Of a stretch of 64,000 nt of DNA, positions 18,345 to 28,159 are shown one piece after another. Location of the stretch: the NCBI RefSeq assembly GCF_001677955.1, contig NZ_LELA01000049.1, positions 1-64,000 on the forward strand, given 5' to 3'. The notes under the pieces were generated by a model. That model saw only the letters and a list, made by a program, of their open reading frames with translations, ran no database searches and had not been told where the DNA came from. The stretch is from Chryseobacterium sp. BGARF1. Its GTDB lineage: Bacteria; Bacteroidota; Bacteroidia; Flavobacteriales; Weeksellaceae. Numbering within the stretch: the first letter of the stretch is position 1; each line of letters opens with the position of its first letter. The translations under genes and the position numbers were made by a program.

Positions 18345-18384
18345 AACACTCTCATTACTTTTGTTTTGAGAGTGTTTTTTTTAT
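18345..18384 (+). terminator. Intrinsic terminator
   Basis: AACACTCTCA (18345-18354) pairs with TGAGAGTGTT (18367-18376), followed by a run of T. Confidence 0.85.
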
Positions 18385-18448
18385 TTACTTATTCAAGAAA
18401 ATTATTTAACTTAGTAAGACTAAAACAATTACAAATAAAAATTAACAC

Positions 18449-19612
18449 ATGAAAAAACATTTATTCCCTATTATCTTATTATTACTTGGAAATACAGTTA
18501 GTGCACAGCAGGATTTTTTTGCATTGGCAGGAAAAGATTCTCCAAGAATTGAGTTCAATGATTTCCGTGCGATGAATTCAGACGGAACTTCCGGTGAAAG
18601 TATTTTTACGGTTTCTTCGGAAGCAAAAGTAATTTCTCAATCAAGAAAAGCCTCGATTACTGAAGACAAAAACTCTTACAATCATGCTCAGTCTATGACT
18701 TTGGCTGCATTAGCGTATGATCCTTCAGGTAATAATCTGGTGTATATGCCTATGTTTTCATCTAATATTTATGTTTTAAATCAGAAAACAAAAGAAATCA
18801 CTTTAGTTGAAAATACCGTTGCAAGAGTTACATCTTGTGATATCAATTCGCATATTACAAGAATGACAACTGGTTATGATGGAAATATTTACGCCATTAA
18901 CAATGCAGGAACACAATTTATTCAAATCAGTAAAAAAAATAATCAGTACGTTGTAAATGATCTTGGCATCATTAAAGACGATGCTTCAAACAGTAAAAAT
19001 TCGTTCACTGCAATGGAAACTGGTTTTGGTGGCGATATGATTGCTGATGCAGATAATAATTTCTACGTTTTTGCAGCTTCTGGAAATGTATTTAAAATTT
19101 CAACGAAAGAATTAAAGGCAAAATTTTTAGGTAAAATCACAGGTTTACCCGATAATTATTCTGTAAATGGAGCAGCGGTAAATTCTAAAGGAAAAGTAGT
19201 AATTGCAAGCGCAAAAGGAGCTGCTTTGTATGAATTGAATCTTAATAATCTGGAAGCAAAACAACTTCCTGGTGAACAGAATCTGCATATTTATGATTTG
19301 GCAAGTAAATATTTTGCGAATGACAGAGTTGCTGTTGCAAACACATTGGCAAATATTGACGTTTATCCAACAAAAGTTGATGAGCAGACAATTACCGTAA
19401 ATGTAAATGATAAAGCTATTAAAGGAAATATTAAAGTGAATGTTTTCGATGCTTCTGGGAAATCAGTGATGTCAACAACTTTATCTGTAAAAGACGGAAA
19501 TCTTAATCAGCAGATTCAACTTAGAAATCTGGTAACCGGAACTTATGTGGTGAGCGTCGCAGAAGAATCTGGAAAAAACTTATTGTCTAAGAAAATTTTG
19601 GTTACTAAATAA
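18449..19612 (+). CDS. Secreted protein with T9SS sorting domain
   Basis: 387 residues. The signal peptide is MKKHLFPIILLLLGNTVSAQ. The body resembles an NHL/SMP-30-like propeller, with repeated short strands such as VYMPMFSSNIYVLN, IYAINNAGTQFIQI and FYVFAASGNVFKIS; no catalytic motif was recognised. The last about 75 residues form a T9SS type A sorting domain (VFDASGKSVMSTTL, GTYVVSVAEESGK and a terminal KKILVTK). It is predicted to be secreted or surface-bound. It lies next to another T9SS cargo gene but is separated by a terminator. Function is unknown beyond the export route. Confidence 0.8.
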   Translation: MKKHLFPIILLLLGNTVSAQQDFFALAGKDSPRIEFNDFRAMNSDGTSGESIFTVSSEAKVISQSRKASITEDKNSYNHAQSMTLAALAYDPSGNNLVYMPMFSSNIYVLNQKTKEITLVENTVARVTSCDINSHITRMTTGYDGNIYAINNAGTQFIQISKKNNQYVVNDLGIIKDDASNSKNSFTAMETGFGGDMIADADNNFYVFAASGNVFKISTKELKAKFLGKITGLPDNYSVNGAAVNSKGKVVIASAKGAALYELNLNNLEAKQLPGEQNLHIYDLASKYFANDRVAVANTLANIDVYPTKVDEQTITVNVNDKAIKGNIKVNVFDASGKSVMSTTLSVKDGNLNQQIQLRNLVTGTYVVSVAEESGKNLLSKKILVTK

Positions 19613-19637
19613 ATTGACTTTTTTATAATATTTAAAG

Positions 19638-19668
19638 ACCTTTTCTCTGTATTGAGGAAAGGTTTTTT
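19638..19668 (+). terminator. Intrinsic terminator
   Basis: ACCTTTTCTC (19638-19647) pairs with GAGGAAAGGT (19654-19663) with one mismatch, followed by six T. Confidence 0.8.
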
Positions 19669-19738
19669 AACGAATATTTGACATTGCAACAGCTTGTTTT
19701 TCAATTTTTAAGCGTATTTTTAAAGAAAATAGACATCG

Positions 19739-22384
19739 ATGAAATTATATTTTAATATTGAATATCATGCAAGATCCGGCGAAAAACTAGAGTTGCTTAT
19801 TGATGAAAAAGATTCTGCCAATCGAAGTTACATGATGTTTTACTCTGACAACTTATGGAAATGTGAGGTAGATTTTTTTTCTAAAACAATAGCTTACAAA
19901 TATCAGCTTAAAGATGAGAGAGGAAATGTTTTGCGTGAAGAATTTGTTAAGCATCATTTAAATTTCTCTCATAATTATAAAGAGTTTTTAATTTTTGATG
20001 AATGGAACAGTAAAAATTTTCCTGAAAACTATCTGAACAATAAAATTCTCAGAAACAAACTTTCTCAATTAGTTCCAAGGAAAATTTCGGTCTTAAAAAA
20101 ACATACTCATTTATTTAGAATTGAAGCACCGGTTTATAATCCGGACTGGGAAATTGTTTTAATAGGAAATACCCCTTCTTTAGGGAATTGGAGTTCTGAT
20201 AATTCAATTCCTTTATCTCAGACTGATTTCGGAATTTGGGAAGCTTCTGTTGATATTCCGGAAATCCAGCTTATTCAATATAAATACGCAATTTTTGATA
20301 CAATTGAAGGAAAAGTAATTGATATAGAAAGTGGTGAAAATAGGTCGACAATGCCTAATCAACAAAAAGATGTTTTGCAAATCATAGCAAATCATTATTT
20401 CAGGTTTAGATCTTACCAAATGTATCATGATGCAGGGGTTGCGGTTCCTGTTTTTTCTTTAAGAACTGAAGATGGTTTTGGTGTAGGAGAATTTTCTGAT
20501 TTAAAAAAGCTGGCAGATTGGGCAGATAAAGCTTCATTAGGAATTATTCAGATCTTACCAATCAATGATACTTCTGCCAATTATTCATGGACAGATTCTT
20601 ATCCTTATGCGACAATTTCGGTGTATGCTTTACATCCCCAATATATTTCTATAGAAAATCTTGATTTTGAATTACCGAAAGAATTAGTTGAAGGGTTTCT
20701 TGCGGAAAAATCAGAATTAAATTCTTTAGAGTTAATTGATTACGAAAAGATGATTTCTGCAAAATGGAAATACTTAAAAGCTATTTTCAATACCGAAAAA
20801 GAGAAGATTTATAAAGACAGAAGCTTCAAAAAATTCATTAAAGATAATGAAGAATGGCTTTTACCGTATTCTGCATTTTGTGTTTTGAGAGACAAATACA
20901 AAACACCAAATTTCAACGAGTGGAAAGCCCATAAAAAATATATTGCAGGTAAGATTGCACCTTTTTTCTCAGCAAAAAATAAAGACTATGATGCTTCGAT
21001 GCTTCATGCATGGGTACAGTTTCAGCTTCATAAACAATTGAAAGATGCCGTTGATTATACTCATGGTTTAGGGATTTCGTTGAAAGGAGATTTACCGATT
21101 GGAATTTATAGGCATTCTGTTGAAGCATGGGCGGAACCAGATCTATTTGGAATGGATTTTCAGGCAGGTGCACCTCCTGATCAGTTTACAGAGATCGGGC
21201 AGAATTGGGAATTTCCAACTTACAACTGGGAAGCGATGAAAGCAGATGATTACAGGTGGTGGAAAAACAGGTTTAAAGCATTAGAACAGTATTTTGATGC
21301 AATGAGGATCGATCATATTTTAGGATTTTTCAGGATCTGGAGAATGCCGATTTCGGCAACTCAGGGTATTTTAGGATATTTTTATCCTGCAGTTCCGGTA
21401 GTTTTGGATGAATTTAAAGCGAGACATATCCCTTTTGATTTTGAAAGATATTGCAAGCCTTTTATTAATGATGAAATTCTATGGAAATATTTTGGGGAAG
21501 AAACTTTTAACGCTTTACAGTTTATCAATAAAAATTCAGACGGAACTTATCAATTTAAAGAAGAATTCAATACGCAAAGAAAGATTGCTAATCATTTTAA
21601 AGATAAACCTGTGGATATTTCTAAAAAATTAATTTCGCTTTGTGCGAATGTTTTGTTCTTGACTGAAGAAAAAAACGACGAAACGGTTTATCATCCGAGA
21701 TTTAACATTTTTAAAACTGAATCTTACCAATATCTTTCTGATTGGGAAAGGAAATCTATTTACGAGCTTTATCAGGATTATTTCTTTAAAAGGCAGGATG
21801 AATTGTGGAAAGAAAACGCAATAGAAAAGCTTCCGGTAATTTTAAATGCCACAAATATGTTGATCTGCGGTGAAGATTTGGGGATGATTCCTGATTGTGT
21901 ACCTGAAGTGATGGATGAATTGGCGATTGTCGCATTGAAAGTTCAACGTATGCCTTCCGGAAATATTTCTTTCTATAACCCTAAAAAAGCAGATTATATG
22001 AATGTGGTGACGGCTTCTTCGCACGACAGTTCAACGCTTCGTCAATGGTGGAAAGAAGATCCTCAGTTAACGCAAACTTATTTTAATCAACAATTGAATC
22101 AAAATGGAAAAGCGCCCAATAATTTAGAACCTTATTTAGCCGAAATTATAATGAAACAGCATCTTTACAACGATGCAATGTTAGCAATTTTCCCTATTCA
22201 GGATTTCTTTGCAATCGATAAAAATTTAGTCAATTCGAAGATTGAGAATGAGAGAATTAATAATCCTGCAGTGTTTCCGCACTATTGGTGTTATAGAATG
22301 CATGTAAACATTGAAAATTTAACAGAAAATGTAGAATTTAATCAAAAGATTTCAAAATGGATTAATGAAAGTGGTAGAAGTTGA
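19739..22384 (+). CDS. malQ: 4-alpha-glucanotransferase (GH77) with starch-binding domains
   Basis: 881 residues, longer than E. coli MalQ because of an N-terminal extension of about 220 residues. The extension contains two CBM20-like starch-binding modules; the second has IVLIGNTPSLGNW. The GH77 core shows the nucleophile Asp in MRIDHILGFFRIW, the acid/base Glu in ICGEDLGMIPDCVPE, and the third carboxylate in ASSHDSSTLRQWW. It transfers alpha-1,4-glucan segments between maltodextrins or glycogen. No signal peptide is seen, so it should be cytoplasmic. It stands alone between terminators. The enzyme family is certain; the preferred glucan is inferred. Confidence 0.93.
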   Translation: MKLYFNIEYHARSGEKLELLIDEKDSANRSYMMFYSDNLWKCEVDFFSKTIAYKYQLKDERGNVLREEFVKHHLNFSHNYKEFLIFDEWNSKNFPENYLNNKILRNKLSQLVPRKISVLKKHTHLFRIEAPVYNPDWEIVLIGNTPSLGNWSSDNSIPLSQTDFGIWEASVDIPEIQLIQYKYAIFDTIEGKVIDIESGENRSTMPNQQKDVLQIIANHYFRFRSYQMYHDAGVAVPVFSLRTEDGFGVGEFSDLKKLADWADKASLGIIQILPINDTSANYSWTDSYPYATISVYALHPQYISIENLDFELPKELVEGFLAEKSELNSLELIDYEKMISAKWKYLKAIFNTEKEKIYKDRSFKKFIKDNEEWLLPYSAFCVLRDKYKTPNFNEWKAHKKYIAGKIAPFFSAKNKDYDASMLHAWVQFQLHKQLKDAVDYTHGLGISLKGDLPIGIYRHSVEAWAEPDLFGMDFQAGAPPDQFTEIGQNWEFPTYNWEAMKADDYRWWKNRFKALEQYFDAMRIDHILGFFRIWRMPISATQGILGYFYPAVPVVLDEFKARHIPFDFERYCKPFINDEILWKYFGEETFNALQFINKNSDGTYQFKEEFNTQRKIANHFKDKPVDISKKLISLCANVLFLTEEKNDETVYHPRFNIFKTESYQYLSDWERKSIYELYQDYFFKRQDELWKENAIEKLPVILNATNMLICGEDLGMIPDCVPEVMDELAIVALKVQRMPSGNISFYNPKKADYMNVVTASSHDSSTLRQWWKEDPQLTQTYFNQQLNQNGKAPNNLEPYLAEIIMKQHLYNDAMLAIFPIQDFFAIDKNLVNSKIENERINNPAVFPHYWCYRMHVNIENLTENVEFNQKISKWINESGRS

Positions 22385-22428
22385 TTAAAATTATTGTGTT
22401 GAAAATCAATTATTTAAAAATATTTATG

Positions 22429-22464
22429 AAGAAGTTTTATCTGTTGATTTAACTTCTTTTTTTT
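22429..22464 (+). terminator. Intrinsic terminator after malQ
   Basis: AAGAAGTT (22429-22436) pairs with AACTTCTT (22451-22458), followed by TTTTTTA. Confidence 0.65.
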
Positions 22465-22522
22465 ATCTACATCCAAAAGACAAGAATGAAAGTTCTGGAT
22501 TAACCAATTAACGATCAATAAA

Positions 22523-23497
22523 ATGAAAAATATATTTATAGGATTTGCATTAAGTTTAGCAACGTTATCTTTTGCTCAGCAATATCCAAATAACGGAGGA
22601 TATAATGATGGGTATTATGGAAATAATGACGGCTACTACAGTGATGATGATGACAGGAATTATTTTCCGGATGATTATTACTACAATTATCCACAAGATT
22701 ATTATCCTACAGATTATTACCAGAGTTATTACAATGATTACAGACAGAGTATCATCAATGTCAACTGGAACGGATTTTTTGCTCAGCATAGATTAAACCG
22801 TTGGCAAATTGATCAGATTATGTACCTGAATAATTTATACTCAAGTTTTGCTTCGTGGAATAATTTCTACCGTTACAACCCAGACAGATGGTATTACGAT
22901 AGATTTTATGCAATGGAAAGAATTTTAGGACCAAGAGTATTTGTAGTTTTCCAAAACAACTATTATCACGGTTCTAGCCCGATTGTCTATTTCCAGAATT
23001 ACAGAAGAACACATTATGTTCCGACATACCGAGTAATGCCTCGATATAGAAATGTGAATATCAATATTTATAGAGTTGACAGAAACAGCTTCCGTAGAAA
23101 TGATAACCCAACTTTAAATGTTGTAAGATCTTCACGAGCGGGAAGTATTAGAAATGGAAATTCTTCCGGTGGTTTTAGAAATTCAGATTCCAATAATGGC
23201 ATAAGAAATAACAACGGAAATAACGGGATCAGAAACAATAACGGAAATGGTGGAGTAAGAAGTAATAATGGAGGATTCAGAAATGATAATGGACGAAATG
23301 AAGGTGGACAAAGACAGAGAGAAGCTACTCCAAGACCTGAGAACAATACTCCAAGAAATAACGGAAATGGAGGTTTCAGATCACAACCGAGAAACGAAAA
23401 TTCTAGTCCGAGACAACAAAATAATGCTCCAAGACAGCAGAATAATTCTAATGAAGGAAGAAATTCTGGCTTCAGAGGGAATTTAGTAAGAAATTAA
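22523..23497 (+). CDS. Secreted low-complexity Tyr/Asn/Arg-rich protein
   Basis: 324 residues. A signal peptide (MKNIFIGFALSLATLSFAQ) is followed by a Tyr/Asp/Asn-rich stretch (about residues 20-75) and a compact middle containing WNGFFAQHRLNRWQIDQI. The C-terminal 130 residues are of very low complexity, with repeats such as GIRNNNGNNGIRNNNGN, and rich in Arg, Asn and Gln. The acidic/aromatic N-part and basic C-part are of opposite charge. No family is recognised with certainty. It is likely periplasmic or surface-associated. A strong terminator follows. Function is unknown. Confidence 0.75.
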   Translation: MKNIFIGFALSLATLSFAQQYPNNGGYNDGYYGNNDGYYSDDDDRNYFPDDYYYNYPQDYYPTDYYQSYYNDYRQSIINVNWNGFFAQHRLNRWQIDQIMYLNNLYSSFASWNNFYRYNPDRWYYDRFYAMERILGPRVFVVFQNNYYHGSSPIVYFQNYRRTHYVPTYRVMPRYRNVNINIYRVDRNSFRRNDNPTLNVVRSSRAGSIRNGNSSGGFRNSDSNNGIRNNNGNNGIRNNNGNGGVRSNNGGFRNDNGRNEGGQRQREATPRPENNTPRNNGNGGFRSQPRNENSSPRQQNNAPRQQNNSNEGRNSGFRGNLVRN

Positions 23498-23525
23498 TTT
23501 TCATATATTATATTTGAGTGGTGTT

Positions 23526-23560
23526 GAGAGTAGATTTCTTATCTACTCTCTTTTTTATTT
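23526..23560 (+). terminator. Intrinsic terminator
   Basis: GAGAGTAGAT (23526-23535) pairs perfectly with ATCTACTCTC (23541-23550), followed by TTTTTTATTTT. Confidence 0.88.
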
Positions 23561-23677
23561 TAAAAAGTGTTGAGATATTAATAATTAAATTTAACATTAT
23601 TTATGAATTTCATTTTTAACTTATTGTGGAATTCAGTATCAAAAAGATATAACAAAACAATTAATTAATTTAAGCAC

Positions 23678-24133
23678 ATGAAAAAATTAGTATTAGCCGC
23701 AGCCTTTATCGTAACAGGAAGTTTTGCAATGGCACAGCAGGTAAATCCTCAAGATAAAAAGATCAACAGAGAGGAAATGCATAAAAAAATGGAACTGAAG
23801 CAGCAGGAAAGAATTTCTGAAATGCAGAAAGAATTAAATCTGAATGAAGCTCAGGTTGCAAAAATAAAAAATCTTCAAGAAAAGCGTAAAGCTGATATGA
23901 AAGCAGAGTTTGAAAAAAACAAAGGCGAAAGACAGGCGAAAATGGAGAAAATGAAAGCCAAAAGACAGCAAATGGATAATGAGATGAAAAGCATCCTGAC
24001 TCCGGAACAGTATGATAAATGGCAGGTTTCTAGAAAAGCTAAAATGGAAGAAAGAAAAGCGATGATGAAAGAAAGAGGGATGAAGCATGATAGAAAAATG
24101 ATGGCAAAACCTCAGTCTGGAACCTCAATATAA
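23678..24133 (+). CDS. Small exported, highly charged helical protein (Spy/DUF4890-like)
   Basis: 151 residues with signal peptide MKKLVLAAAFIVTGSFAMAQ. The mature part is almost entirely helical and rich in Lys, Glu and Met, with heptad character. It includes LNLNEAQVAKIKNLQEKR and ILTPEQYDKWQ, which recalls the LTxxQ motifs of Spy/CpxP-like periplasmic proteins. A periplasmic chaperone or envelope-stress role is a guess from this resemblance. It has its own upstream region and terminator. Bacteroidota relatives are often labelled DUF4890, but that name has not been checked here. Confidence 0.7.
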   Translation: MKKLVLAAAFIVTGSFAMAQQVNPQDKKINREEMHKKMELKQQERISEMQKELNLNEAQVAKIKNLQEKRKADMKAEFEKNKGERQAKMEKMKAKRQQMDNEMKSILTPEQYDKWQVSRKAKMEERKAMMKERGMKHDRKMMAKPQSGTSI

Positions 24134-24172
24134 GCTGATATAGAAGTTTATAATTTTGATTTTTAATGTTAG

Positions 24173-24202
24173 AAGGGCAGAAGTAATTTTGCCCTTTTTT
24201 AT
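24173..24202 (+). terminator. Intrinsic terminator
   Basis: AAGGGCA (24173-24179) pairs with TGCCCTT (24190-24196), followed by TTTTATA. Confidence 0.75.
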
Positions 24203-24255
24203 ATTCAATCTAAATCTAAATTTTGTGAAAACTTTTCAATTCGCCTTTTAATCCG

Positions 24256-24263
24256 TAATTTTG
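24256..24263 (+). promoter_or_regulatory. -7 promoter element of ferritin
   Basis: TAATTTTG matches TAnnTTTG, 17 bp before the ferritin start codon. No convincing -33 element or Fur-like site was seen. Confidence 0.5.
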
Positions 24264-24280
24264 AATATAAATTTTTTATT

Positions 24281-24790
24281 ATGGTAAGTGAAAAAATTGC
24301 ACAGCTAATAAACGAACAAATCGCTCACGAGCAATATGCGGCTCAATATTATCTTTCTATGTCTGCTTGGTTTTCAGCAAAAGATCTTGACGGAATTGCC
24401 AATTACTTCAGAGTTCAAAGCAAAGAAGAATTGATGCATGCCGACAAAATGTTTGATTACTTAAACGATGTGGGTGGCGAAATTATCTTAGGGGAAATTG
24501 CAAAACCACCACATGAGTTTGAGAATGCAACAGATATTTTTGAAAAAGCTTTGGCACACGAAAAGACGGTAACCAAAAGTATTTTCAACATTGTGAAAAA
24601 TGCAAATGAAGAAGGAGATTTTGCAACAACTTCATTCTTGCAATGGTTCATAATTGAGCAGGTAGAAGAGGAAGCGAGTGCTTCTCAGTACGTAACAAAA
24701 ATCAAAATGGTTTGTGATAACCCTTCGGCATTATATCTTTTTGACCAAGAATTGGCGAAGAGAGTTTTTGTAGCAGATCCTACAGCTTAA
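24281..24790 (+). CDS. ftnA: Ferritin
   Basis: 169 residues, the size of prokaryotic haem-free ferritin. Ferroxidase ligands are visible: Glu in NEQIAHEQYAAQYYL, the ExxH pair in SKEELMHADKM, the glutamate of ALAHEKTVTKS, and the later Glu in FIIEQVEEEASA. The C-terminal fifth helix (NPSALYLFDQELAKR) is present. It stores iron as ferric mineral in a 24-mer shell in the cytoplasm. It is monocistronic and shares a strong bidirectional terminator with the convergent helicase gene. Confidence 0.95.
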   Translation: MVSEKIAQLINEQIAHEQYAAQYYLSMSAWFSAKDLDGIANYFRVQSKEELMHADKMFDYLNDVGGEIILGEIAKPPHEFENATDIFEKALAHEKTVTKSIFNIVKNANEEGDFATTSFLQWFIIEQVEEEASASQYVTKIKMVCDNPSALYLFDQELAKRVFVADPTA

Positions 24791-24813
24791 AAATATTTTT
24801 TTAAATAGTAAAT

Positions 24814-24847
24814 TTCGGCGGTACCTTTGGTGTCGCCGAAGTTTTTT
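24814..24847. terminator. Bidirectional terminator between ferritin and helicase gene
   Basis: A stem of up to 12 bp: TTCGGCG (24814-24820) with CGCCGAA (24834-24840), extended inward by two G-U pairs and ACC/GGT around a TTT loop, followed by GTTTTTTT. On the other strand a T-run is provided by the upstream A-rich stretch. Confidence 0.88.
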
Positions 24848-24852
24848 TAACT

Positions 24853-27800
24853 TTATAAATTCTCAGGAATATAAATCAACTGTGTTTTAATAACTCTCAT
24901 TCCGAGATGCTCTAAAACAGATTGATAGGTTTCAATTTGTTGATCGTTCTTTTCGGTTTCCATTCCGGTTTTAAAATCAACAATGATATAACCTTCATCA
25001 CCTTTTAAAATTCTGTCGGGACGATACATTTTACTGATTCCTCTTTCGGAGATCATGATGTCTTTTTCGTTGATGACCTTCCATTTTTCATCAAAAAACT
25101 CTGAATATTGATGAATAATCTTTTGGAGGTCGTCTTTAATATTCGCTTTTTCTTCTAGCGTAATCTGACCTTCCAAAACATACGTTTCCAAAACCTTATC
25201 AATATCTTTTTCGGTATTGATCTTTGAAAGCAATTCGTGTACAAATAAACCGATTCTCACTTTCTCGTTTCGCACCTGATAGTTTTTTGAAGGCGTCGCG
25301 ATCTTTATCGAGCTTGTATTTTCATGCTCGTTTCTCAGGTTCTGAATATTTTCAGTTTTAAATTCAGATTTTTTGTGAATAATTTGTTTTTTCAGCATTT
25401 CAGGATGGGTTTCATACAAATCAAACTCATCAAGGTCTTGCAGGTTTTTAGACTGTACAAATTCTAAAATTTCTAGATTATTCGAAGTCTTATTCTGTTT
25501 CTGAAGATAAAAAAACAATTGTTCTACGGGTCTTGTTGTCGCCACATATTGCAAACAAAGTCTATCAACAAAATTTTTGTAAGAGTTTTCTTGATTAAAC
25601 TTTTCTATTCCTTCATCGTACACTTCAAGGTTTTTATTGAACTGATTAATGTTGACCGATTTTAAAACTGATTTTTCATCTGTTTCAAACCAGTTGCTAA
25701 ATTCAGAATCACGGTTTTTATTCATCATTGGAATGAAAACAACCGGAAATTCAAGACCTTTTGCTTTGTGAATGGTCATGATCTGGATCGCGTCAATATT
25801 TTCAGAAGCCTGAATGGTATAGGTTGATGCTTCTTCGTCCCAATATTTCAAAAATTCTTTGGTACTTGCTCCTGCATTTTGGGTGAAATTGAAAAGCATT
25901 TCCAAAAAGTTGAGAAGGAAATCTGTTTCTTTATGCTCAATCGAAAACTCGTTGATATAATATTCAATAAAATTATAAAGATTAAATTTCGGAAAATGAT
26001 CCTGCTTTAGCTTTAAAAAATATTTTTCTTCGATAAACTGAATAATAGTTTCATGTTGTTCTAAAGCTAGAATTTCTTTCATATCTAAAGTAAAATCTGG
26101 CATGCTGATTCTTCCGAGTCTGTTGAGGTAAAACATCATCATAATAAGATGAGGTTTGTTTTTCGGATTGGTTTCCCATTTCAAAAACTCAACAACGGCT
26201 TTTAAAGTATTCGATAATTCTAAGGTTAAACCTTTATCCGAAATCGTTTTGATGTTGGTTTCTTCTCCGTGATAATTGACTTTTAAATTCCCCAATTTTT
26301 GTGAATACGAGAAAATATCAAAATTTCCACGACAGAGAATGGTAATGTCAGAAAATTTGAATCCATTATCCAAGCATTCCTGAATGTCTTTCTGCATTTT
26401 TTCAGAAACATCATTGTAGAAATCCTCATTGGTTAAATTTTCAATCAGATTTACCTTTACCCTTCCATCAATTTTTGCTTTTGGGTTTTGTTCGCCATCC
26501 ACTCCAAAAATATGTTGGTGTTCTTCTTCAAGGTTTAAAGAATGAAAATGATACAGCTCATTATTAAACTGTACAATATTTTTAGCACTTCGCCAATTGT
26601 CTTTTAAAACTAACAATTCTGCTTCTTTAGGTGCAAATTCTTTTTTGTTGATAATATCCAACATCAGTTTACTTTCACCCCCACGAAAGCGATAAATACT
26701 CTGTTTGGGGTCTCCCACCAAAGTAAAAGAAGTATTTTCTGTCGAAATACTGTGGTCTCTTAACGGAACAAAATTTTGCCATTGTAATTCTGAAGTATCC
26801 TGAAATTCATCAAAAAAATAATGCTGAAACTGCGCTCCTACTTTTTCATAAATAAAAGCAGAAGGCTCATTTTTAAGATTTTCATTAATGAGAATATTAA
26901 ATTTTGAAAGCAAAACCAGATCATTTTCTTCCTCAATTTTTCTTAGTTCATCCTGAATATCTTTGTTGACTTTTAAAGGCAATAAAGCGGAAAGTATTTT
27001 TTCTTTTTTCTGAGTTTCGATAAACAGAAGAATGAGTTTCATTCTGTTTTCAAGAAGTGGCTCCAGAATTTCTGAAATTTCTGCGTCTTTATGTTTGGAT
27101 TTTGCTGCGGCTCCTTTTCTGTATTTTTCAACCACAGATTCTTCTGTCGAGCTTGGAAAAGGAAATCCTGGTCTTTTTTTCTGATAAAAATCAACTACTT
27201 TTGGAAAAAATCCACCAATTCCATTTTTCCCCTGCGCAAAATCTTCGATCTCAATATTTCTCGATTTAAATAATTCAATTGATTGTAAAGCTAATTCTAA
27301 AGACTGCTTTTTGTTGGATGTAATTTCTTTCCTTAACGTGTTTTTGATGTTTTCATAATTCTCATCATCAAATTCTTTATTGTCTTTCAGATGTTCATAA
27401 TGAATGTCTTTTACAAATTCTTTCGCAGAATCGTAAAGGTTTTTATTCAGATTAATTCTTTCATTATTTTCTAAACTGTAATCTACATAATCCATAAATG
27501 AATTAGAAATATTTTCATTTTCTCCAATCTGGTCAAGCATTTTGTCGACAGCTTCAATTAAAAATGGTTCTGCATCAATTTCAAGATTAAAATTTTTAGC
27601 TAAACCCAATTCATAAGAAAAACTTCGCACCAATCGAGAATTAAAACGGTCAATCGTTCCGATATTTAAGGTAGAATAATTATGAAGAATATAGTCTAAA
27701 AGCTTTTTAGAACGGTTGTGAAGTTCATCAATCGTTATTTTCGGACCTTCGTTTTCAAATGCTTTCTGAATGTTTTTGAGGTCATTATTATCTCTGTAAT

Positions 27801-28005
27801 TTTCTGCTGTAAACTTTTCCAGCCATGAAAGAATTCTTTCCTTCATTTCGTTGGCTGCTTTGTTGGTAAACGTTAATGCCAAAATATTTCTGATTGATTG
27901 ATGTTGGTTGGGATATCTCAGACAAATCATCAAAAGCCTTTGTACAAGAGCATAAGTTTTCCCTGAACCGGCAGATGCATTGATTACAGTATATGAATTT
28001 GACAT
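24853..28005 (-). CDS. RecB/AddA-like UvrD helicase with C-terminal nuclease domain
   Basis: 1050 residues, superfamily 1A helicase. Walker A (NASAGSGKTYAL) is at residues 9-20, motif Ia is LALTFTNKAANEMKERI, the DExx box is FDEFQDTSELQW, motif III is VGDPKQSIYRFRGGE, and motif V is MTIHKAKGLEFPVVF. The C-terminus has a PD-(D/E)xK nuclease signature (YIIVDFKTGMET). This matches the helicase-nuclease subunit of RecBCD/AddAB double-strand-break repair. Such enzymes usually need an AddB-like partner, and none is encoded beside it. It is cytoplasmic and stands alone. Whether to call it AddA or RecB is not settled. Confidence 0.88.
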   Translation of the reverse strand: MSNSYTVINASAGSGKTYALVQRLLMICLRYPNQHQSIRNILALTFTNKAANEMKERILSWLEKFTAENYRDNNDLKNIQKAFENEGPKITIDELHNRSKKLLDYILHNYSTLNIGTIDRFNSRLVRSFSYELGLAKNFNLEIDAEPFLIEAVDKMLDQIGENENISNSFMDYVDYSLENNERINLNKNLYDSAKEFVKDIHYEHLKDNKEFDDENYENIKNTLRKEITSNKKQSLELALQSIELFKSRNIEIEDFAQGKNGIGGFFPKVVDFYQKKRPGFPFPSSTEESVVEKYRKGAAAKSKHKDAEISEILEPLLENRMKLILLFIETQKKEKILSALLPLKVNKDIQDELRKIEEENDLVLLSKFNILINENLKNEPSAFIYEKVGAQFQHYFFDEFQDTSELQWQNFVPLRDHSISTENTSFTLVGDPKQSIYRFRGGESKLMLDIINKKEFAPKEAELLVLKDNWRSAKNIVQFNNELYHFHSLNLEEEHQHIFGVDGEQNPKAKIDGRVKVNLIENLTNEDFYNDVSEKMQKDIQECLDNGFKFSDITILCRGNFDIFSYSQKLGNLKVNYHGEETNIKTISDKGLTLELSNTLKAVVEFLKWETNPKNKPHLIMMMFYLNRLGRISMPDFTLDMKEILALEQHETIIQFIEEKYFLKLKQDHFPKFNLYNFIEYYINEFSIEHKETDFLLNFLEMLFNFTQNAGASTKEFLKYWDEEASTYTIQASENIDAIQIMTIHKAKGLEFPVVFIPMMNKNRDSEFSNWFETDEKSVLKSVNINQFNKNLEVYDEGIEKFNQENSYKNFVDRLCLQYVATTRPVEQLFFYLQKQNKTSNNLEILEFVQSKNLQDLDEFDLYETHPEMLKKQIIHKKSEFKTENIQNLRNEHENTSSIKIATPSKNYQVRNEKVRIGLFVHELLSKINTEKDIDKVLETYVLEGQITLEEKANIKDDLQKIIHQYSEFFDEKWKVINEKDIMISERGISKMYRPDRILKGDEGYIIVDFKTGMETEKNDQQIETYQSVLEHLGMRVIKTQLIYIPENL

Positions 28006-28112
28006 TTTTTACGAAATATTTTATGCAATTTAGATAAATTTTATTTGAAAATTTAACAAAATGAAGTCGATATTTTAACAGTTTTGAAGTTTAAATTCAA
28101 AAAAAATATTAA

Positions 28113-28144
28113 AACCCGTTAAGTCTGGTTAAACTTGCTGGGTT
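28113..28144. promoter_or_regulatory. Imperfect dyad over the promoter of the triple-paralog operon
   Basis: AACCCGTTAAGT (28113-28124) and ACTTGCTGGGTT (28133-28144) pair over 12 positions with one mismatch and two G-T pairs. The dyad lies just before the -7 element at 28160 and covers its presumed -33 region, the right place for an operator. No regulator is known. Confidence 0.4.
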
Positions 28145-28159
28145 AATGAAAAATAACTT

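Noticed and set aside
23068-23346. 92-codon minus-strand frame rich in Pro/Leu/Phe
   Set aside because: Shadow of the Arg/Asn-rich repeat region of the secreted protein at 22523.
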